Shown here: one piece after another, positions 24,454-33,228 of the stretch | Layout of the letters: each line of letters starts with the position of its first letter | Numbering within the stretch: the stretch's first letter is position 1 | Source of the DNA: Leuconostoc falkenbergense | GTDB lineage: Bacteria; Bacillota; Bacilli; Lactobacillales; Lactobacillaceae | Length of the DNA stretch: 64,000 nt | Direction: 5' to 3' | Assembly (NCBI RefSeq): GCF_014634805.1 | Contig: NZ_BMBS01000005.1 | Coordinates: forward strand, 1 to 64,000 | The notes under the pieces: model-generated | Database searches by the model: none | What the model was told of the DNA's origin: nothing | The model's input: the letters and a program-made list of their open reading frames with translations, nothing else | Translations under genes and position numbers: made by a program

Positions 24454-25008
24454 TTACAAATTATGCTTGATTTCTCTCAAAAATCTATTGGCTTCAATTC
24501 CTTTTAGTATACTGATTAATACAAATGTTTCAATGAAAAATGTAAAGAAGTTACGAACAGCGCGTGTGATGAACACGACACGCCAGTCTATATGGTAAAC
24601 AAAAGAAACAATTGTAGTATCGAGTAAAAGACTGATGGGGCCAAGAATTATTAAGTGGGCGACGACGATGTTAATCCATGACCATTTGTGCCCATGAAGC
24701 AACACGCCATACACCACGCCACCTAGGAAAGCGCCTATTAAGAATTGCCAAGCAAAAGCAGATGAACCACCAAAAACGGTGCTACTTAAAAAGTCGGACA
24801 TCAATTCAACTGTGCCGGCCAACCACGGACCAAGAAAATAGCCCATTAGACCCATTGAAATAAATCCTAAAGCTACTTGAAAATAGCTAGGGCCGATACT
24901 AATTTTCCATAATATGATATCAAGTGTTAACATCAATGCTGCAATTGTCAGCACTTGTATCGTCAATTTTGGGCTTTTAAATGTATAATAATCTTTCAAC
25001 ATGCTCAT
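24454..25008 (-). CDS. ECF transporter S component, FolT-like
   Basis: The 184-residue membrane protein has about six hydrophobic segments and the S-component pattern SMGLMGYFLGPWLAGTVELMSDFL with a FolT-type SAFAWQFLIGAFLGGVVYG. It would capture a vitamin and dock to a shared EcfAAT module encoded elsewhere. Sequence suggests folate. However, it is co-transcribed (9-bp gap) behind a niacin-type MFS carrier under a NrtR-like site, so an NAD precursor is an alternative substrate. Upstream ATATCC on the minus strand is a weak ribosome-binding site that overlaps the end of the transporter gene. Confidence 0.75.
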   Translation of the reverse strand: MSMLKDYYTFKSPKLTIQVLTIAALMLTLDIILWKISIGPSYFQVALGFISMGLMGYFLGPWLAGTVELMSDFLSSTVFGGSSAFAWQFLIGAFLGGVVYGVLLHGHKWSWINIVVAHLIILGPISLLLDTTIVSFVYHIDWRVVFITRAVRNFFTFFIETFVLISILKGIEANRFLREIKHNL

Positions 25009-25017
25009 AATATCCTT

Positions 25018-26178
25018 TTATGCTTTCATGCGATCAGGCAAAAAAACTGCAGCCAGTGCGCCAATAAAGAGAGAAATCATGAAAATAGTAAAAATATGGT
25101 TAACAGAAACATGATAATCTAACAACCAGCCAACAAATAAAGGTCCAACCACGGCACCTAAACGGCCGATTCCTTGGGCAATACCGGTCATAGTACCACG
25201 ATATTCCGATAAGTATTGAACCGGAGTCATTGCAATAATTGTGCCGTAAGCACCAAGATTAAAAAATGAGAGCAAGCTGCCGAATAGTATGGTTGCAGTT
25301 ATGCTATCAGCTTGTCCAAAGGCAAAAGCACTCAATGCCGTCCCTAACATGTAAATGATGAAGACCCAACGTACTTGTATTTTCCCCATTAACCACGCTG
25401 CAACAAAATAACCAGGCAATTGTGCAAGTGTAATGAGAACAGTATAGCCAAAGCCAGTCACCAAAGTGTTACCGCGGCTGGCTAAAATTGTTGGCAGCCA
25501 CATAAACATACCATAGTAACTAAACATCACCATTAGCCAAGTCAACCATAATAGAACAGTTTGATAGTTCAAATTTACTTTTAAACTTGTGATTAAAGTG
25601 GGTGATTTCTTTAATAGTGTGGGTGCATCAGTTAGTCTGCTGCGCAAGATTAGGGCAAACAACACAGGAACTGCGGTTAGTATTAATAGGCCACGCCAGC
25701 CAAGGCTATTAGCAAAAAAGAATGCTAATACGGATGCAATGAGCCAACCCACTGCCCAAAAACTATCTGCTAGAATTAATAAGCGCGATTGTACGGTTCC
25801 TTTAAAATGGTCAGCCAAATAAGTAGCGGCCACAGGTAATTCGCCACCCAGACCGAGACCAACTATGAAACGAATAACTAAAAACCAATGATAATTGGGG
25901 GAAAATGCTAATGCTAAATTACCCAGAGAAAATAAGATAAGACTGGCTGTTAAGACGTTTTTTCGACCAAAGTGGTCGGCAGCTTTACCAAACAATATGG
26001 CACCAAAAGCCATGCCGATAGCTGTCATCGAAGACAATAGGCCAGTTTGAGTGGCTTCTAGCTGCCACTGCGCTTTTACCATTGGCATGATAAATGACAG
26101 CAAAGCCACATCCAGTGCATCAAATAGCCAAGCGGTACCGATAATTAATAACGTTTTTCGTGTAAAAGATGACCACAT
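25018..26178 (-). CDS. niaP: MFS transporter, NiaP-like (niacin/aromatic acid)
   Basis: The 386-residue protein has twelve likely membrane segments and the sugar/aromatic-acid MFS signatures GKAADHFGRKNVL after helix 2 and LGLGGELPVAATYLADHF in helices 4-5. These fit the NiaP branch, which takes up nicotinate. The NrtR-type regulator gene just upstream and the palindrome 17 bp before its start (26195-26209) support a link with NAD precursor uptake. It is followed by the S component, so both form an uptake pair. The specific substrate is inference from context. Confidence 0.75.
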   Translation of the reverse strand: MWSSFTRKTLLIIGTAWLFDALDVALLSFIMPMVKAQWQLEATQTGLLSSMTAIGMAFGAILFGKAADHFGRKNVLTASLILFSLGNLALAFSPNYHWFLVIRFIVGLGLGGELPVAATYLADHFKGTVQSRLLILADSFWAVGWLIASVLAFFFANSLGWRGLLILTAVPVLFALILRSRLTDAPTLLKKSPTLITSLKVNLNYQTVLLWLTWLMVMFSYYGMFMWLPTILASRGNTLVTGFGYTVLITLAQLPGYFVAAWLMGKIQVRWVFIIYMLGTALSAFAFGQADSITATILFGSLLSFFNLGAYGTIIAMTPVQYLSEYRGTMTGIAQGIGRLGAVVGPLFVGWLLDYHVSVNHIFTIFMISLFIGALAAVFLPDRMKA

Positions 26179-26194
26179 AAAAAAACTCCCTTTT

Positions 26195-26237
26195 AAGTAT
26201 TAAATACTTTTATTGGAGTTAAGAATATCATGATATT
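26195..26237 (-). promoter_or_regulatory. Two palindromes between nrtR and niaP, NrtR operator candidates
   Basis: AAGTATTAAATACTT (26195-26209) is a perfect 15-bp palindrome around a central A, lying 17 bp before the niaP start. AATATCATGATATT (26224-26237) is a perfect 14-bp palindrome nearer to nrtR. Either could bind the NrtR-like protein encoded next door; NrtR controls niaP and other NAD genes in several bacteria. Confidence 0.6.
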
Positions 26238-26252
26238 AATTAAAAGTCAATT

Positions 26253-26999
26253 TTACTTTAATTGATAGAGCTTTGCTGGGCGTCCTTTTCCCACTGTGGT
26301 AACAGCACCAGTTTCAAAAAAAAGATGATCATGAGTTTTTCGAAAATTGGAATTATCAATTGCTGATTCGGAGATACCAAGAAAATTAGCATAGATTTTA
26401 CGTGCATTTTTGAGTGTAAAGTGGTTGCCAAGGATTCTTAGAATCGACGGCGCGTAATCAAGTTTGTTTCGAACACGAGTGATGGCAGTTTGAATAATCA
26501 ATTCATGATCAAAAGCTAATTGTGACTGGTTACTTTTAACGGTCAGATTTTGATAAAAATCATTTGGTGTGGTATTCGGTAATTTAATAGAGAATTCGGG
26601 ATGAACTAAATAAAAGTTATTTTGTAGAGCTTTGACTGGGACCCAAGCAACATTTACAGCACCAACACCTGGCGTCAGCTCTGGCATTTTTGGCAAAAAA
26701 CTCATGTATGCTAACGCAAGCTGACGGTCTGATTTAGTACGAACCACTGATGAAAAAGTTGCGAGTTGTTCAGTATGAAAACTATCCAGTTGGACACCAA
26801 TTTTGTCTGAGATAAGTCTTAGAGCTGCTGAATCAGCATCCTCTGTTGATCTTAAAAATGTTTCAGGTAAGCTCCAATAACCTTTAAAGGGCTCGTCTGC
26901 TTTTTTAGCCAAGAGTACCACAACTTCTTCGGTTGTAAAATCATAACTCCAAATAACATTTGTTACCGTGACAATGGGTCGAGAAATAATTTCTGGCAT
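26253..26999 (-). CDS. nrtR: NrtR-type Nudix-winged-helix regulator of NAD metabolism
   Basis: The 248-residue protein has an N-terminal Nudix-like domain (about 1-145) with a degenerate Nudix box (GYWSLPETFLRSTEDADSAALRLI lacks the full REUxEE), as in NrtR proteins that sense ADP-ribose without cleaving it. Its C-terminal part (about 160-248) is the NrtR winged helix, ending GAVTTVGKGRPAKLYQLK. NrtR represses NAD synthesis and salvage genes and is released by ADP-ribose. The adjacent niaP and the palindromes 26195-26237 are the obvious targets. AGGAGG on the minus strand precedes the start at 26999. Confidence 0.85.
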   Translation of the reverse strand: MPEIISRPIVTVTNVIWSYDFTTEEVVVLLAKKADEPFKGYWSLPETFLRSTEDADSAALRLISDKIGVQLDSFHTEQLATFSSVVRTKSDRQLALAYMSFLPKMPELTPGVGAVNVAWVPVKALQNNFYLVHPEFSIKLPNTTPNDFYQNLTVKSNQSQLAFDHELIIQTAITRVRNKLDYAPSILRILGNHFTLKNARKIYANFLGISESAIDNSNFRKTHDHLFFETGAVTTVGKGRPAKLYQLK

Positions 27000-27116
27000 A
27001 AATGGAAAACCTCCTAGGGCATATTATATCTTAATTTCAAGTGAAATGGGCGTAACCAGCATCTTGATTTAATGGAACACTCATGGCAACAATGGTGCCA
27101 CCACGCACATTGTGTC

Positions 27117-27155
27117 AATGAAAAAGGCAACCAACTCAAAGTTGATTACCTTTTT
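27117..27155 (-). terminator. Terminator after tRNA-Gln
   Basis: On the minus strand AGGTAATCAACT pairs with AGTTGGTTGCCT (two G-U pairs) and is followed by T5. It starts about 5 nt beyond the tRNA 3' end. Confidence 0.75.
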
Positions 27156-27159
27156 AAAA

Positions 27160-27231
27160 TTGCCCCTGCTGGATTCGAACCAGCGCGTAGTGGCACCAGA
27201 AGCCACCGCCTTACCGCTTGGCCAAGGGGCA
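27160..27231 (-). tRNA. tRNA-Gln (anticodon CTG)
   Basis: The cloverleaf folds on the minus strand: acceptor TGCCCCT with AGGGGCA, D arm GCCAAGCGGTAAGGC typical of glutamine tRNA, anticodon stem GTGGC/GCCAC with loop TTCTGGT (anticodon CTG, reading CAG), and T arm GCTGGTTCGAATCCAGC. Discriminator is A and CCA is not encoded. It is a single tRNA gene with its own terminator. Confidence 0.92.
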
Positions 27232-27544
27232 ATTACTCTATATATTTTACAGAAAATGTCTCTCTTTTGCAAGCAGTATTTTTGAAACGATTGCTATTTT
27301 GTTCAAGCATTCAGTTGCGATTCAAAAAGTGAAAGTTTCGTGTCCATGTTTGGAAAATATCAAGGTTGTTTATGACAGCAAATTAGCGTTTCAGTTAGAA
27401 TAATGAAAAAATAATCGTTTCATTTGTGACATTAATCAGCGTGATTTGATAATATCAAAATGTTGTTGTGACAGTATTTGTCTTCATGATAGCTTTCAAA
27501 ATTAAATTTCGGTATACTAGAAAAACACAGAAGGGGGCAAACAC
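27232..27544. other. Intergenic region between tRNA-Gln and pgpA
   Basis: Divergent promoters are expected here. On the minus strand TATATAG lies close upstream of the tRNA. On the plus strand TATACT (27513-27518) precedes the AAGGGGG ribosome-binding site (27531-27537) of pgpA. No gene, repeat or structured leader is evident. Confidence 0.5.
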
Positions 27545-28063
27545 ATGCAGTATGCAACTTACGACAACACAATTAAAAAATTAGCACAGCACCATATTAC
27601 GGTGACAGATATCGCCCAAATTGCTTATGATAATGAACAATCATACGTGGCAGGTCTGACACTTGCACAAGTAGAAGCTGCGGTGGAAAGTATTTTACAT
27701 AAGCGCGTGGTTCAGCATCAAGTATGGGTTGGACTTGAATTAGATCGCTTGGCTGAAGAACATTTACTAGAAGCACCGCTGCAAGATTTAGTCGAACATG
27801 ATGATGGCTTGTTTGGCGTTGATGAGACAATCGGAACCGCAATTGCTATGTCATTTGATACGATTGGTGTGACAAACTATGGTTACATCGACAAACTAAA
27901 AGTTGGACTGGTTGGTGAACTTGATCGCAAGGGAAAAACAAGCGAAGCAGTGACGACATTTGCAGATGATATTGTGGGTGCTTTAGCAGCAGCGGCGGCC
28001 TCTAAGGTAGCTCATAAATTCGCGGCAGGAATGGTTGAAAACCAATCACGAATCAGAAACTAA
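27545..28063 (+). CDS. pgpA: Phosphatidylglycerophosphatase A family protein (YutG-like)
   Basis: The 172-residue protein matches the Gram-positive PgpA/YutG family: an N-terminal helical segment (HHITVTDIAQIAYDNEQSY) and the PgpA core with LFGVDETIGTAIAMSFDTIGVTNYGYIDKLKVG and the C-terminal DDIVGALAAAAASKVAHKF. E. coli PgpA dephosphorylates phosphatidylglycerophosphate to phosphatidylglycerol; the soluble Firmicute form is thought to do the same or a related lipid step. It lacks clear membrane segments. It is a single-gene unit with a strong AAGGGGG before ATG and a short terminator behind. Confidence 0.85.
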   Translation: MQYATYDNTIKKLAQHHITVTDIAQIAYDNEQSYVAGLTLAQVEAAVESILHKRVVQHQVWVGLELDRLAEEHLLEAPLQDLVEHDDGLFGVDETIGTAIAMSFDTIGVTNYGYIDKLKVGLVGELDRKGKTSEAVTTFADDIVGALAAAAASKVAHKFAAGMVENQSRIRN

Positions 28064-28081
28064 CGCTGAGGCGTTTTTTTT
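28062..28081 (+). terminator. Short terminator of pgpA
   Basis: AACGC pairs with GCGTT around a 4-nt loop and is followed by eight T; the stem begins at the stop codon. Confidence 0.7.
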
Positions 28082-28103
28082 CATTGTCAATTATATAAAA
28101 TAT

Positions 28104-28132
28104 TTGCAAAATAGGTCTAGACCAATTATACT
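28104..28132 (+). promoter_or_regulatory. nagA promoter with NagR (dre-type) operator
   Basis: TTGCAA (28104-28109) and TATACT (28127-28132) are 17 bp apart. The spacer is filled by ATAGGTCTAGACCAAT (28111-28126), almost the palindromic dre consensus of the GntR/HutC regulators NagR, YvoA and DasR (ATTGGTCTAGACCAAT). A bound repressor would block polymerase. The regulator is encoded two genes on (nagR), so the unit is autoregulated, with GlcN-6-P or GlcNAc-6-P as expected inducer. Confidence 0.92.
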
Positions 28133-28147
28133 TAAATTATAAAGGCT

Positions 28148-28198
28148 AGAGGAGGAAAGTGCTGCGGCGTCTAAAACGCCGTACCACGTGATGATATG
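28148..28198 (+). promoter_or_regulatory. Distant Shine-Dalgarno bridged by a hairpin at the nagA start
   Basis: The only strong Shine-Dalgarno, AGGAGG (28150-28155), ends 40 nt before the nagA ATG (28196). Between them GTG-CT-GCGGCGT (28159-28170) pairs with ACGCCGT-AC-CAC (28176-28187). Taking out this 29-nt hairpin leaves 11 nt between AGGAGG and ATG. The same stretch also reads as a 10-codon frame (GTG at 28159 to TGA at 28189-28191), an alternative explanation by reinitiation, although its GTG is only 3 nt after the Shine-Dalgarno. Confidence 0.65.
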
Positions 28199-29338
28199 GC
28201 AAAATTAATTAAGAATATTGACTTGTATACAGGCTATAAGCATATGCCAGACGCATACATGCGCTTCACTAACACAATTGAGGAAGTTGGCTACATGGTT
28301 GATTTCACAGCGCGAGCTGACGATGAGGTCATTGACGAGGCAACTGGTCAACTGGTTGTGCCAGGATTCATTGATGTTCATAAGCATGGTGGTTACGGTT
28401 TAGACACGATGGACGGTGATCCCGACAAGCTTAACGAGATGGTCAATAAAATGGTGACGGAAGGCATTACGTCACTATTTCCAACGACAATGACGCAATC
28501 ACCTGAAAATATTGAACGTGCGTTGAAGACAATCGATCAAGTTGCTAAGACAAATCCAGTGATTCAAGGAATTCACTTGGAAGGCCCTTTTATTAACAAA
28601 GTTTTTATGGGTGCACAGCCTGAAAAATATATTATTGATCCAAACACTGAATTACTCAAAAAGTGGTATGCACTTTCTGGCGAACGCATACGCTTGGTAA
28701 CTTATGCGCCTGAAAATGGTGGGTTGCCTGATTTTGAGGCATTCATGTTGCAACATCACATTGTGCCATCAATTGGCCATTCTAATGCAACTCGTGAACA
28801 ATTACGACATTCTCGTGCTACTCACATAACACATTTGTATAACGCACAACGACCACTACACCATCGTGAACCAGGTGTTACAGGTCATGGTATGCTTGAA
28901 GAATCAATCACAGGTGAATTAATCGCTGATGGTTTCCATGTTGTTCCTGATATGCTGCAATTGGCTTTCAAAGTCAAAGGGGCACAACGTCTTGATTTGG
29001 TGACTGACTCAATGCGCGCCGAAGGATTAGGTAATGGCGAATCAGAATTGGGCGGACAAAAAGTAATTGTTAAAGACAAACAAGCACGCTTAGAAAATGG
29101 ACATTTAGCCGGTTCTGTTTTAGCCTATGATGATGCTTTTGCTGATATTCAACGCTTTACAAGTGCTGATATTAGCGATGCTGTACAAATGAGTTCGGTC
29201 AATCAAGCGCGTGAGTTTGGTTTGACACAAAAAGGTGATTTGTCAGCAAGTAAAGATGCTGATTTTAATATTTTTAATCAAGACATGGAATTACAAGCGA
29301 CATACTCACTTGGTCGTCGCTTCGCAAGGGAGAATTAA
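28196..29338 (+). CDS. nagA: N-acetylglucosamine-6-phosphate deacetylase
   Basis: The 380-residue amidohydrolase removes acetate from GlcNAc-6-P, making GlcN-6-P for glycolysis or wall synthesis. Metal motif VPGFIDVHKHGGYG (HxH), HLEGPFINKVFMGAQP, the second metal His in IGHSNATREQ, THLYNAQRPLHHREPG and the catalytic Asp in LVTDSMRAEG are all present. The start is set by homology and by the ATG after the hairpin. Its stop overlaps the nagR start by one base, so they are co-translated. The dre site upstream puts it under NagR control. A PTS permease with a second dre site is at 41645-42982. Confidence 0.95.
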   Translation: MAKLIKNIDLYTGYKHMPDAYMRFTNTIEEVGYMVDFTARADDEVIDEATGQLVVPGFIDVHKHGGYGLDTMDGDPDKLNEMVNKMVTEGITSLFPTTMTQSPENIERALKTIDQVAKTNPVIQGIHLEGPFINKVFMGAQPEKYIIDPNTELLKKWYALSGERIRLVTYAPENGGLPDFEAFMLQHHIVPSIGHSNATREQLRHSRATHITHLYNAQRPLHHREPGVTGHGMLEESITGELIADGFHVVPDMLQLAFKVKGAQRLDLVTDSMRAEGLGNGESELGGQKVIVKDKQARLENGHLAGSVLAYDDAFADIQRFTSADISDAVQMSSVNQAREFGLTQKGDLSASKDADFNIFNQDMELQATYSLGRRFAREN

Positions 29339-30036
29339 TGGCTAAACCGCGTTACATCGAAATTCACAATCAAATATTGTCACGAATAGAAGCTGGTGAG
29401 TGGGAAGCTCAAAAACGTTTGCCCGCTGAGCGTGATTTGGCACTGGAATTTGATGTGTCGCGGATGACTTTGCGTCAAGCAATTCAGACGTTGGTGGACG
29501 AAGGCATTTTAGAACGTAAGGTGGGTTCGGGAACCTATGTTGCTGAAAAGAAAGTCTCTGAACGTGCGCTCGGTGTCACAAGTTTCACGGAGTTGATGGC
29601 TGCCACAGGCAGACAAGCACGCACGGTGACTGTCAGTTATAAAACAACAACACCATCTGCTTCGGAAATGGAGCACTTACAACTATCGGAGACTGATGAA
29701 GTATTGGTTATGGAACGTCTGCGTTTAGGTGATGATGAACCTATTTTGTTGGAACAGACAACCTTGCCGGTTAAATTAGTTGAAGCATTTACACGTAGTC
29801 AATTAACGCAATCGTTGTATGCAACGCTCGAGCAGGCAGGCATTAATCCGGGTCGCGCTGAGCAAACAATCACGGCGAGTTTAGCCAACGAACGCTTGTC
29901 AGAATTACTCCATATTAAGCGTGGTGATCCAATTCTGTCAGTACGTCAAGTTTCATATGATCAAAATGATATGCCATTTGAGTATTCACGTTCATTTTAT
30001 GTTGGTGAACGCTTTGAAATGACAATTACACGTTAA
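29338..30036 (+). CDS. nagR: GntR/HutC-family regulator NagR (YvoA-like)
   Basis: The 232-residue protein has an N-terminal winged helix (about 1-70: LPAERDLALEFDVSRMTLRQAIQTLVDEGILERKVGSGTYV) and a UbiC transcription regulator-associated (UTRA) effector domain (about 80-232) ending YEYSRSFYVGERFEMTITR-like. This is the NagR/YvoA type, which represses GlcNAc genes through dre palindromes and is released by amino-sugar phosphates. It overlaps the nagA stop by 1 bp. Target sites visible in this window are 28111-28126 and 41411-41426. Confidence 0.93.
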   Translation: MAKPRYIEIHNQILSRIEAGEWEAQKRLPAERDLALEFDVSRMTLRQAIQTLVDEGILERKVGSGTYVAEKKVSERALGVTSFTELMAATGRQARTVTVSYKTTTPSASEMEHLQLSETDEVLVMERLRLGDDEPILLEQTTLPVKLVEAFTRSQLTQSLYATLEQAGINPGRAEQTITASLANERLSELLHIKRGDPILSVRQVSYDQNDMPFEYSRSFYVGERFEMTITR

Positions 30037-30069
30037 AAAAGCTGATATCTTGATTGATATCAGCTTTTT
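30035..30069. terminator. Bidirectional terminator between nagR and metI
   Basis: AAAAAAGCTGATATC pairs with GATATCAGCTTTTT around a 5-nt loop, giving A-runs and T-runs on both sides. It serves nagR on + and the methionine operon on -. Confidence 0.9.
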
Positions 30070-30070
30070 A

Positions 30071-30766
30071 TTATTTATGATTGAGTTGTTTAACAAGAAT
30101 ATCACCAATGACTTGTACTACTAAGACTAGGATCAAAACTAACAATGTTGCGACTAGCGTTGTATCAGTGGCGAAACGATTATAACCATACGAAATGGCC
30201 ATATTTCCTAAACCACCAGCACCAATGGCACCAGCCATGGCCGTTAAGCCAATTAAACTAATTAAAGTGACGGTTGAAACACGAACCAGTTCGGAACGAC
30301 CTTCGCGTAAGTAAACGCCAAACACAATATCCCAAAAAGATGCACCAACTGATTGTGCAGCTTCGACGATACCACCGCTAACTTCTGATAAAGCAACTTG
30401 AACTTGTCGTGCGTAGAATGGAAAGACGCCAAGAGATAATGGCACAAGCGCTGCGGTTGTGCCAATTTGTGTACCAACAATAATTTTGGTGACAGGTGCA
30501 ATAGCCGCCAACAAAATGATGAATGGTAAGGCACGGAAGAAGGACACAATTTTATCAAAAATCCAAAACCATGTCTTACTTGGGGCAATACCATTTGGCG
30601 CGGTAATAATAAGACCAATACCGAAAATCAGACCCAAAAGGCCACCAAAAATAGCAGACCAAAATGTCATGTACAGCGTTTGTACAATTGCAGTCCACCA
30701 ACCAGTGTCGCCACCCCAGCCTTGATATATTACATTAGGGAAAGTATGTGCAAACCATTGGTTCAT
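30071..30766 (-). CDS. metI: Methionine ABC transporter permease
   Basis: The 231-residue membrane protein has five to six hydrophobic segments and the binding-protein-dependent transport EAA loop in [26 protein letters not shown]. It resembles MetI, the permease of the MetNIQ methionine importer. It is the last gene of the operon, its start overlapping the metN end by 4 bp, and is followed by the terminator 30035-30069. Confidence 0.93.
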   Translation of the reverse strand: MNQWFAHTFPNVIYQGWGGDTGWWTAIVQTLYMTFWSAIFGGLLGLIFGIGLIITAPNGIAPSKTWFWIFDKIVSFFRALPFIILLAAIAPVTKIIVGTQIGTTAALVPLSLGVFPFYARQVQVALSEVSGGIVEAAQSVGASFWDIVFGVYLREGRSELVRVSTVTLISLIGLTAMAGAIGAGGLGNMAISYGYNRFATDTTLVATLLVLILVLVVQVIGDILVKQLNHK

Positions 30767-31851
30767 AATGATTGGCCTCCTTTAATAAGTTCAACTGTCA
30801 CATGGTGGTCACGCAATGTACCGAGTGCAGCTTGCAGTTGTGATGTTTCTCCTGATAAAATAACCAACAATGAGCCAACAGGTGTTTCTTGCAGAATCTC
30901 AATGTTGCCGTACAAAATATTAGCGGTAACATTAAAATCACGGAATAGCCCTGCAATCAGCGGTTCATCGGTTGTGTCCCCAACATAAGAAAGGCGAGCA
31001 AAGACTTCGTTATCTTTTAAATTGTGAACAAGCGCTTCATGACTAATTGTTTCAATTGCTTTATCAATATTGGTAGCCGTCTCAATAAATTCACGTGTGA
31101 GCTGTTCTTTTGGTTGCGCAAATATTTCTAATAGCGAACCACTTTCAATAATTTCACCATCTTGCATGACCGAAACTTTGTTAGCAATTTCTTTAACAGC
31201 CTGCATTTCGTGCGTAATCAAAACAATCGTCAAACCAAATTCTTGATTGAGTTTTTTGAGCAACGCCAAAATTTGATTGGTTGTTTTAGGATCCAAAGCC
31301 GAAGTAGCTTCATCAGAAATTAGAATTTCTGGGTCATTTGCCAAGGCGCGGGCAATGGCAACACGTTGCTTTTGCCCACCTGATAATTGAGCAGGAAATT
31401 GGTCAGCGCGATCTGATAAATCAACTAGCTCAAGCAATTCTGCTACTTTTGCCTTTTTTTCGTCTTCTTTTAATGGACTATGTTGTAGGGCAAACGCGAC
31501 GTTTTCAGTGACTGTCCGTTCGTTGAGTAAATTAAAGTGTTGAAAAATCATACCGATTTTGCGGCGCCTATCACGTAAGTCGTTACCACCAATGATTGTT
31601 TTTTTAGCATTTTCATCTGTTGCTTGAAAAAACGTTTCGTTATTAACAATCACAGAACCACTAGTTGGCTCTTGCAACAAATTAATAACGCGAACAAGGG
31701 TTGATTTACCAGCGCCGGAATAACCAACAATACCGTAAACATCTCCACGATTAACGTGAACAGTCACATTATTAACAGCAGTGATTGTCCGCTTTTTTTG
31801 ATGGAAAGTGACATTGATATTGTCTAGTTTAATAATTGGTTCTTCTGTCAT
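30763..31851 (-). CDS. metN: Methionine ABC transporter ATPase with NIL domain
   Basis: The 362-residue protein has Walker [10 protein letters not shown], the signature LSGGQKQR, Walker [13 protein letters not shown] and the switch His in VLITHEM. The C-terminal ~90 residues ([19 protein letters not shown]...) are a NIL domain, which in MetN binds methionine and shuts off import when the cell has enough. It energises MetI with the MetQ proteins encoded in the same operon and possibly the one at 1648. It overlaps both neighbours by 4 bp. Confidence 0.95.
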   Translation of the reverse strand: MTEEPIIKLDNINVTFHQKKRTITAVNNVTVHVNRGDVYGIVGYSGAGKSTLVRVINLLQEPTSGSVIVNNETFFQATDENAKKTIIGGNDLRDRRRKIGMIFQHFNLLNERTVTENVAFALQHSPLKEDEKKAKVAELLELVDLSDRADQFPAQLSGGQKQRVAIARALANDPEILISDEATSALDPKTTNQILALLKKLNQEFGLTIVLITHEMQAVKEIANKVSVMQDGEIIESGSLLEIFAQPKEQLTREFIETATNIDKAIETISHEALVHNLKDNEVFARLSYVGDTTDEPLIAGLFRDFNVTANILYGNIEILQETPVGSLLVILSGETSQLQAALGTLRDHHVTVELIKGGQSL

Positions 31852-33179
31852 TTTTCATAACTCCTAATTAGTGCTTTAATGACGTCAATGTGTTGATTGT
31901 AGTCATCTAGGCGAATATTTTCATTTGGTGCGTGGTCGTTTGTATTGGCATAACCAATTCCTAAACTGGCAATTGGGGCACCCAATGCCTCATGAATATA
32001 ATACATAGGACCAGTGCCGGGGGATGTTGGGATAACAACAGGTTGCGCTTTGTAGTAATGCGCTGTGACATCAATAACACGTAAAATTTCTGGGTCTGAC
32101 ATGTCACTACGATAACCAGGCTGCCCCAATGTCTTAGTCACCAGAATATCAGAAAAACCGCGGCTTTGGAAGTGTTGTTTAATTTGAAGGAGCGTTTTGT
32201 CAGGATCCATTCCCGGAACCAAACGTGCTTCAAGTTTGGCTGATGCTTTGGCCGGTAAGACAGTTTTTACACCTTCACCAACGTAGCCACTGTCAATACC
32301 CTCAATGTTGAGTGTAGGTGAAAAATACAAAGTTGACTTCAAATCATCCCCAGTTTTGTCAGTCAAAAGTGGTACAGTGATTTGATGTTGCGCAACTAAT
32401 GCTGCATGTGTTAGCGGCAATGCTGATACCAACTGTATCTCACGATGATTAGGGGGTGTAACATCATCATAAAATCCTGACACGTTAATGTGACCATTGT
32501 CATCGTACAATGTGGCAAGCGCTTGTGTCAAACGCCAAGCAGCAGAATCTACAACAGCGGCTAGTGACGAATGCAGATCATGACTAGCTGTTTTCGCGCT
32601 GACATCAAAAGTCACAATCCCTTTGTTACCACCAAATATTTCTACTTCCTCATTGGCATTTTTACCACCCGATTCCCAGATAACGAGGTCACCAGATAGA
32701 TGTTGCTGATACTTAGCCAAATAATCGTCGAGATGTTGAGATGACGTTTCTTCGGAACCTTCTATAATAAAGGTAATATTAATCGGTAGCTGATTGTTAT
32801 GTTCAGATAAATACTCAGCCACGGCAGTAAGTCTTGCTGTCAAGTTGCCTTTGTCATCATCGACGCCACGACCATATAACTTACCATCTTTTTCTGTCAG
32901 CTGCCAGGGATTGCTGTCCCACAAGTCAAGTGGTTCTGCTGGTTGAACATCGTAATGATTGTAAATGATAACTGTTGGCGCCTTGGAAACAGCGCTAGTT
33001 AATTTGCCAATGATGAAAGGTGCAAAGTAGGTATCATCATATAAAACTTCGGCTCCTAAACCGCGTAGTGCATCCGCAATTAATTTAGCAGTTTCTGGTA
33101 GTGATTCATGTTTTGCTGAAACACTAGGTAATGCAACCAAATCACGCAATAGCGCTAAATATTGTGTTCTGATACTCAT
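31848..33179 (-). CDS. M20-family metallopeptidase/deacylase inside the methionine uptake operon
   Basis: The 443-residue protein is an M20 (ArgE/DapE/CNDP-like) di-zinc enzyme: NHYDVQP (His, first metal), GRGVDDDKG (bridging Asp), IEGSEETSS (catalytic Glu and ligand), and a C-terminal [11 protein letters not shown] metal block. Length fits the dipeptidase branch. Lying between metQ and metN in a Met T-box operon, it probably frees methionine from a dipeptide or N-acyl derivative brought in by the transporter. That substrate is inference. The start follows CTCCCG (reverse of a GGGAG site) and the stop overlaps metN by 4 bp. Confidence 0.88.
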   Translation of the reverse strand: MSIRTQYLALLRDLVALPSVSAKHESLPETAKLIADALRGLGAEVLYDDTYFAPFIIGKLTSAVSKAPTVIIYNHYDVQPAEPLDLWDSNPWQLTEKDGKLYGRGVDDDKGNLTARLTAVAEYLSEHNNQLPINITFIIEGSEETSSQHLDDYLAKYQQHLSGDLVIWESGGKNANEEVEIFGGNKGIVTFDVSAKTASHDLHSSLAAVVDSAAWRLTQALATLYDDNGHINVSGFYDDVTPPNHREIQLVSALPLTHAALVAQHQITVPLLTDKTGDDLKSTLYFSPTLNIEGIDSGYVGEGVKTVLPAKASAKLEARLVPGMDPDKTLLQIKQHFQSRGFSDILVTKTLGQPGYRSDMSDPEILRVIDVTAHYYKAQPVVIPTSPGTGPMYYIHEALGAPIASLGIGYANTNDHAPNENIRLDDYNQHIDVIKALIRSYEK

Positions 33180-33228
33180 GTATTATTAGTCCTCCCGCAA
33201 CAACTATGTACGCGCAAAAGCGCATGTA

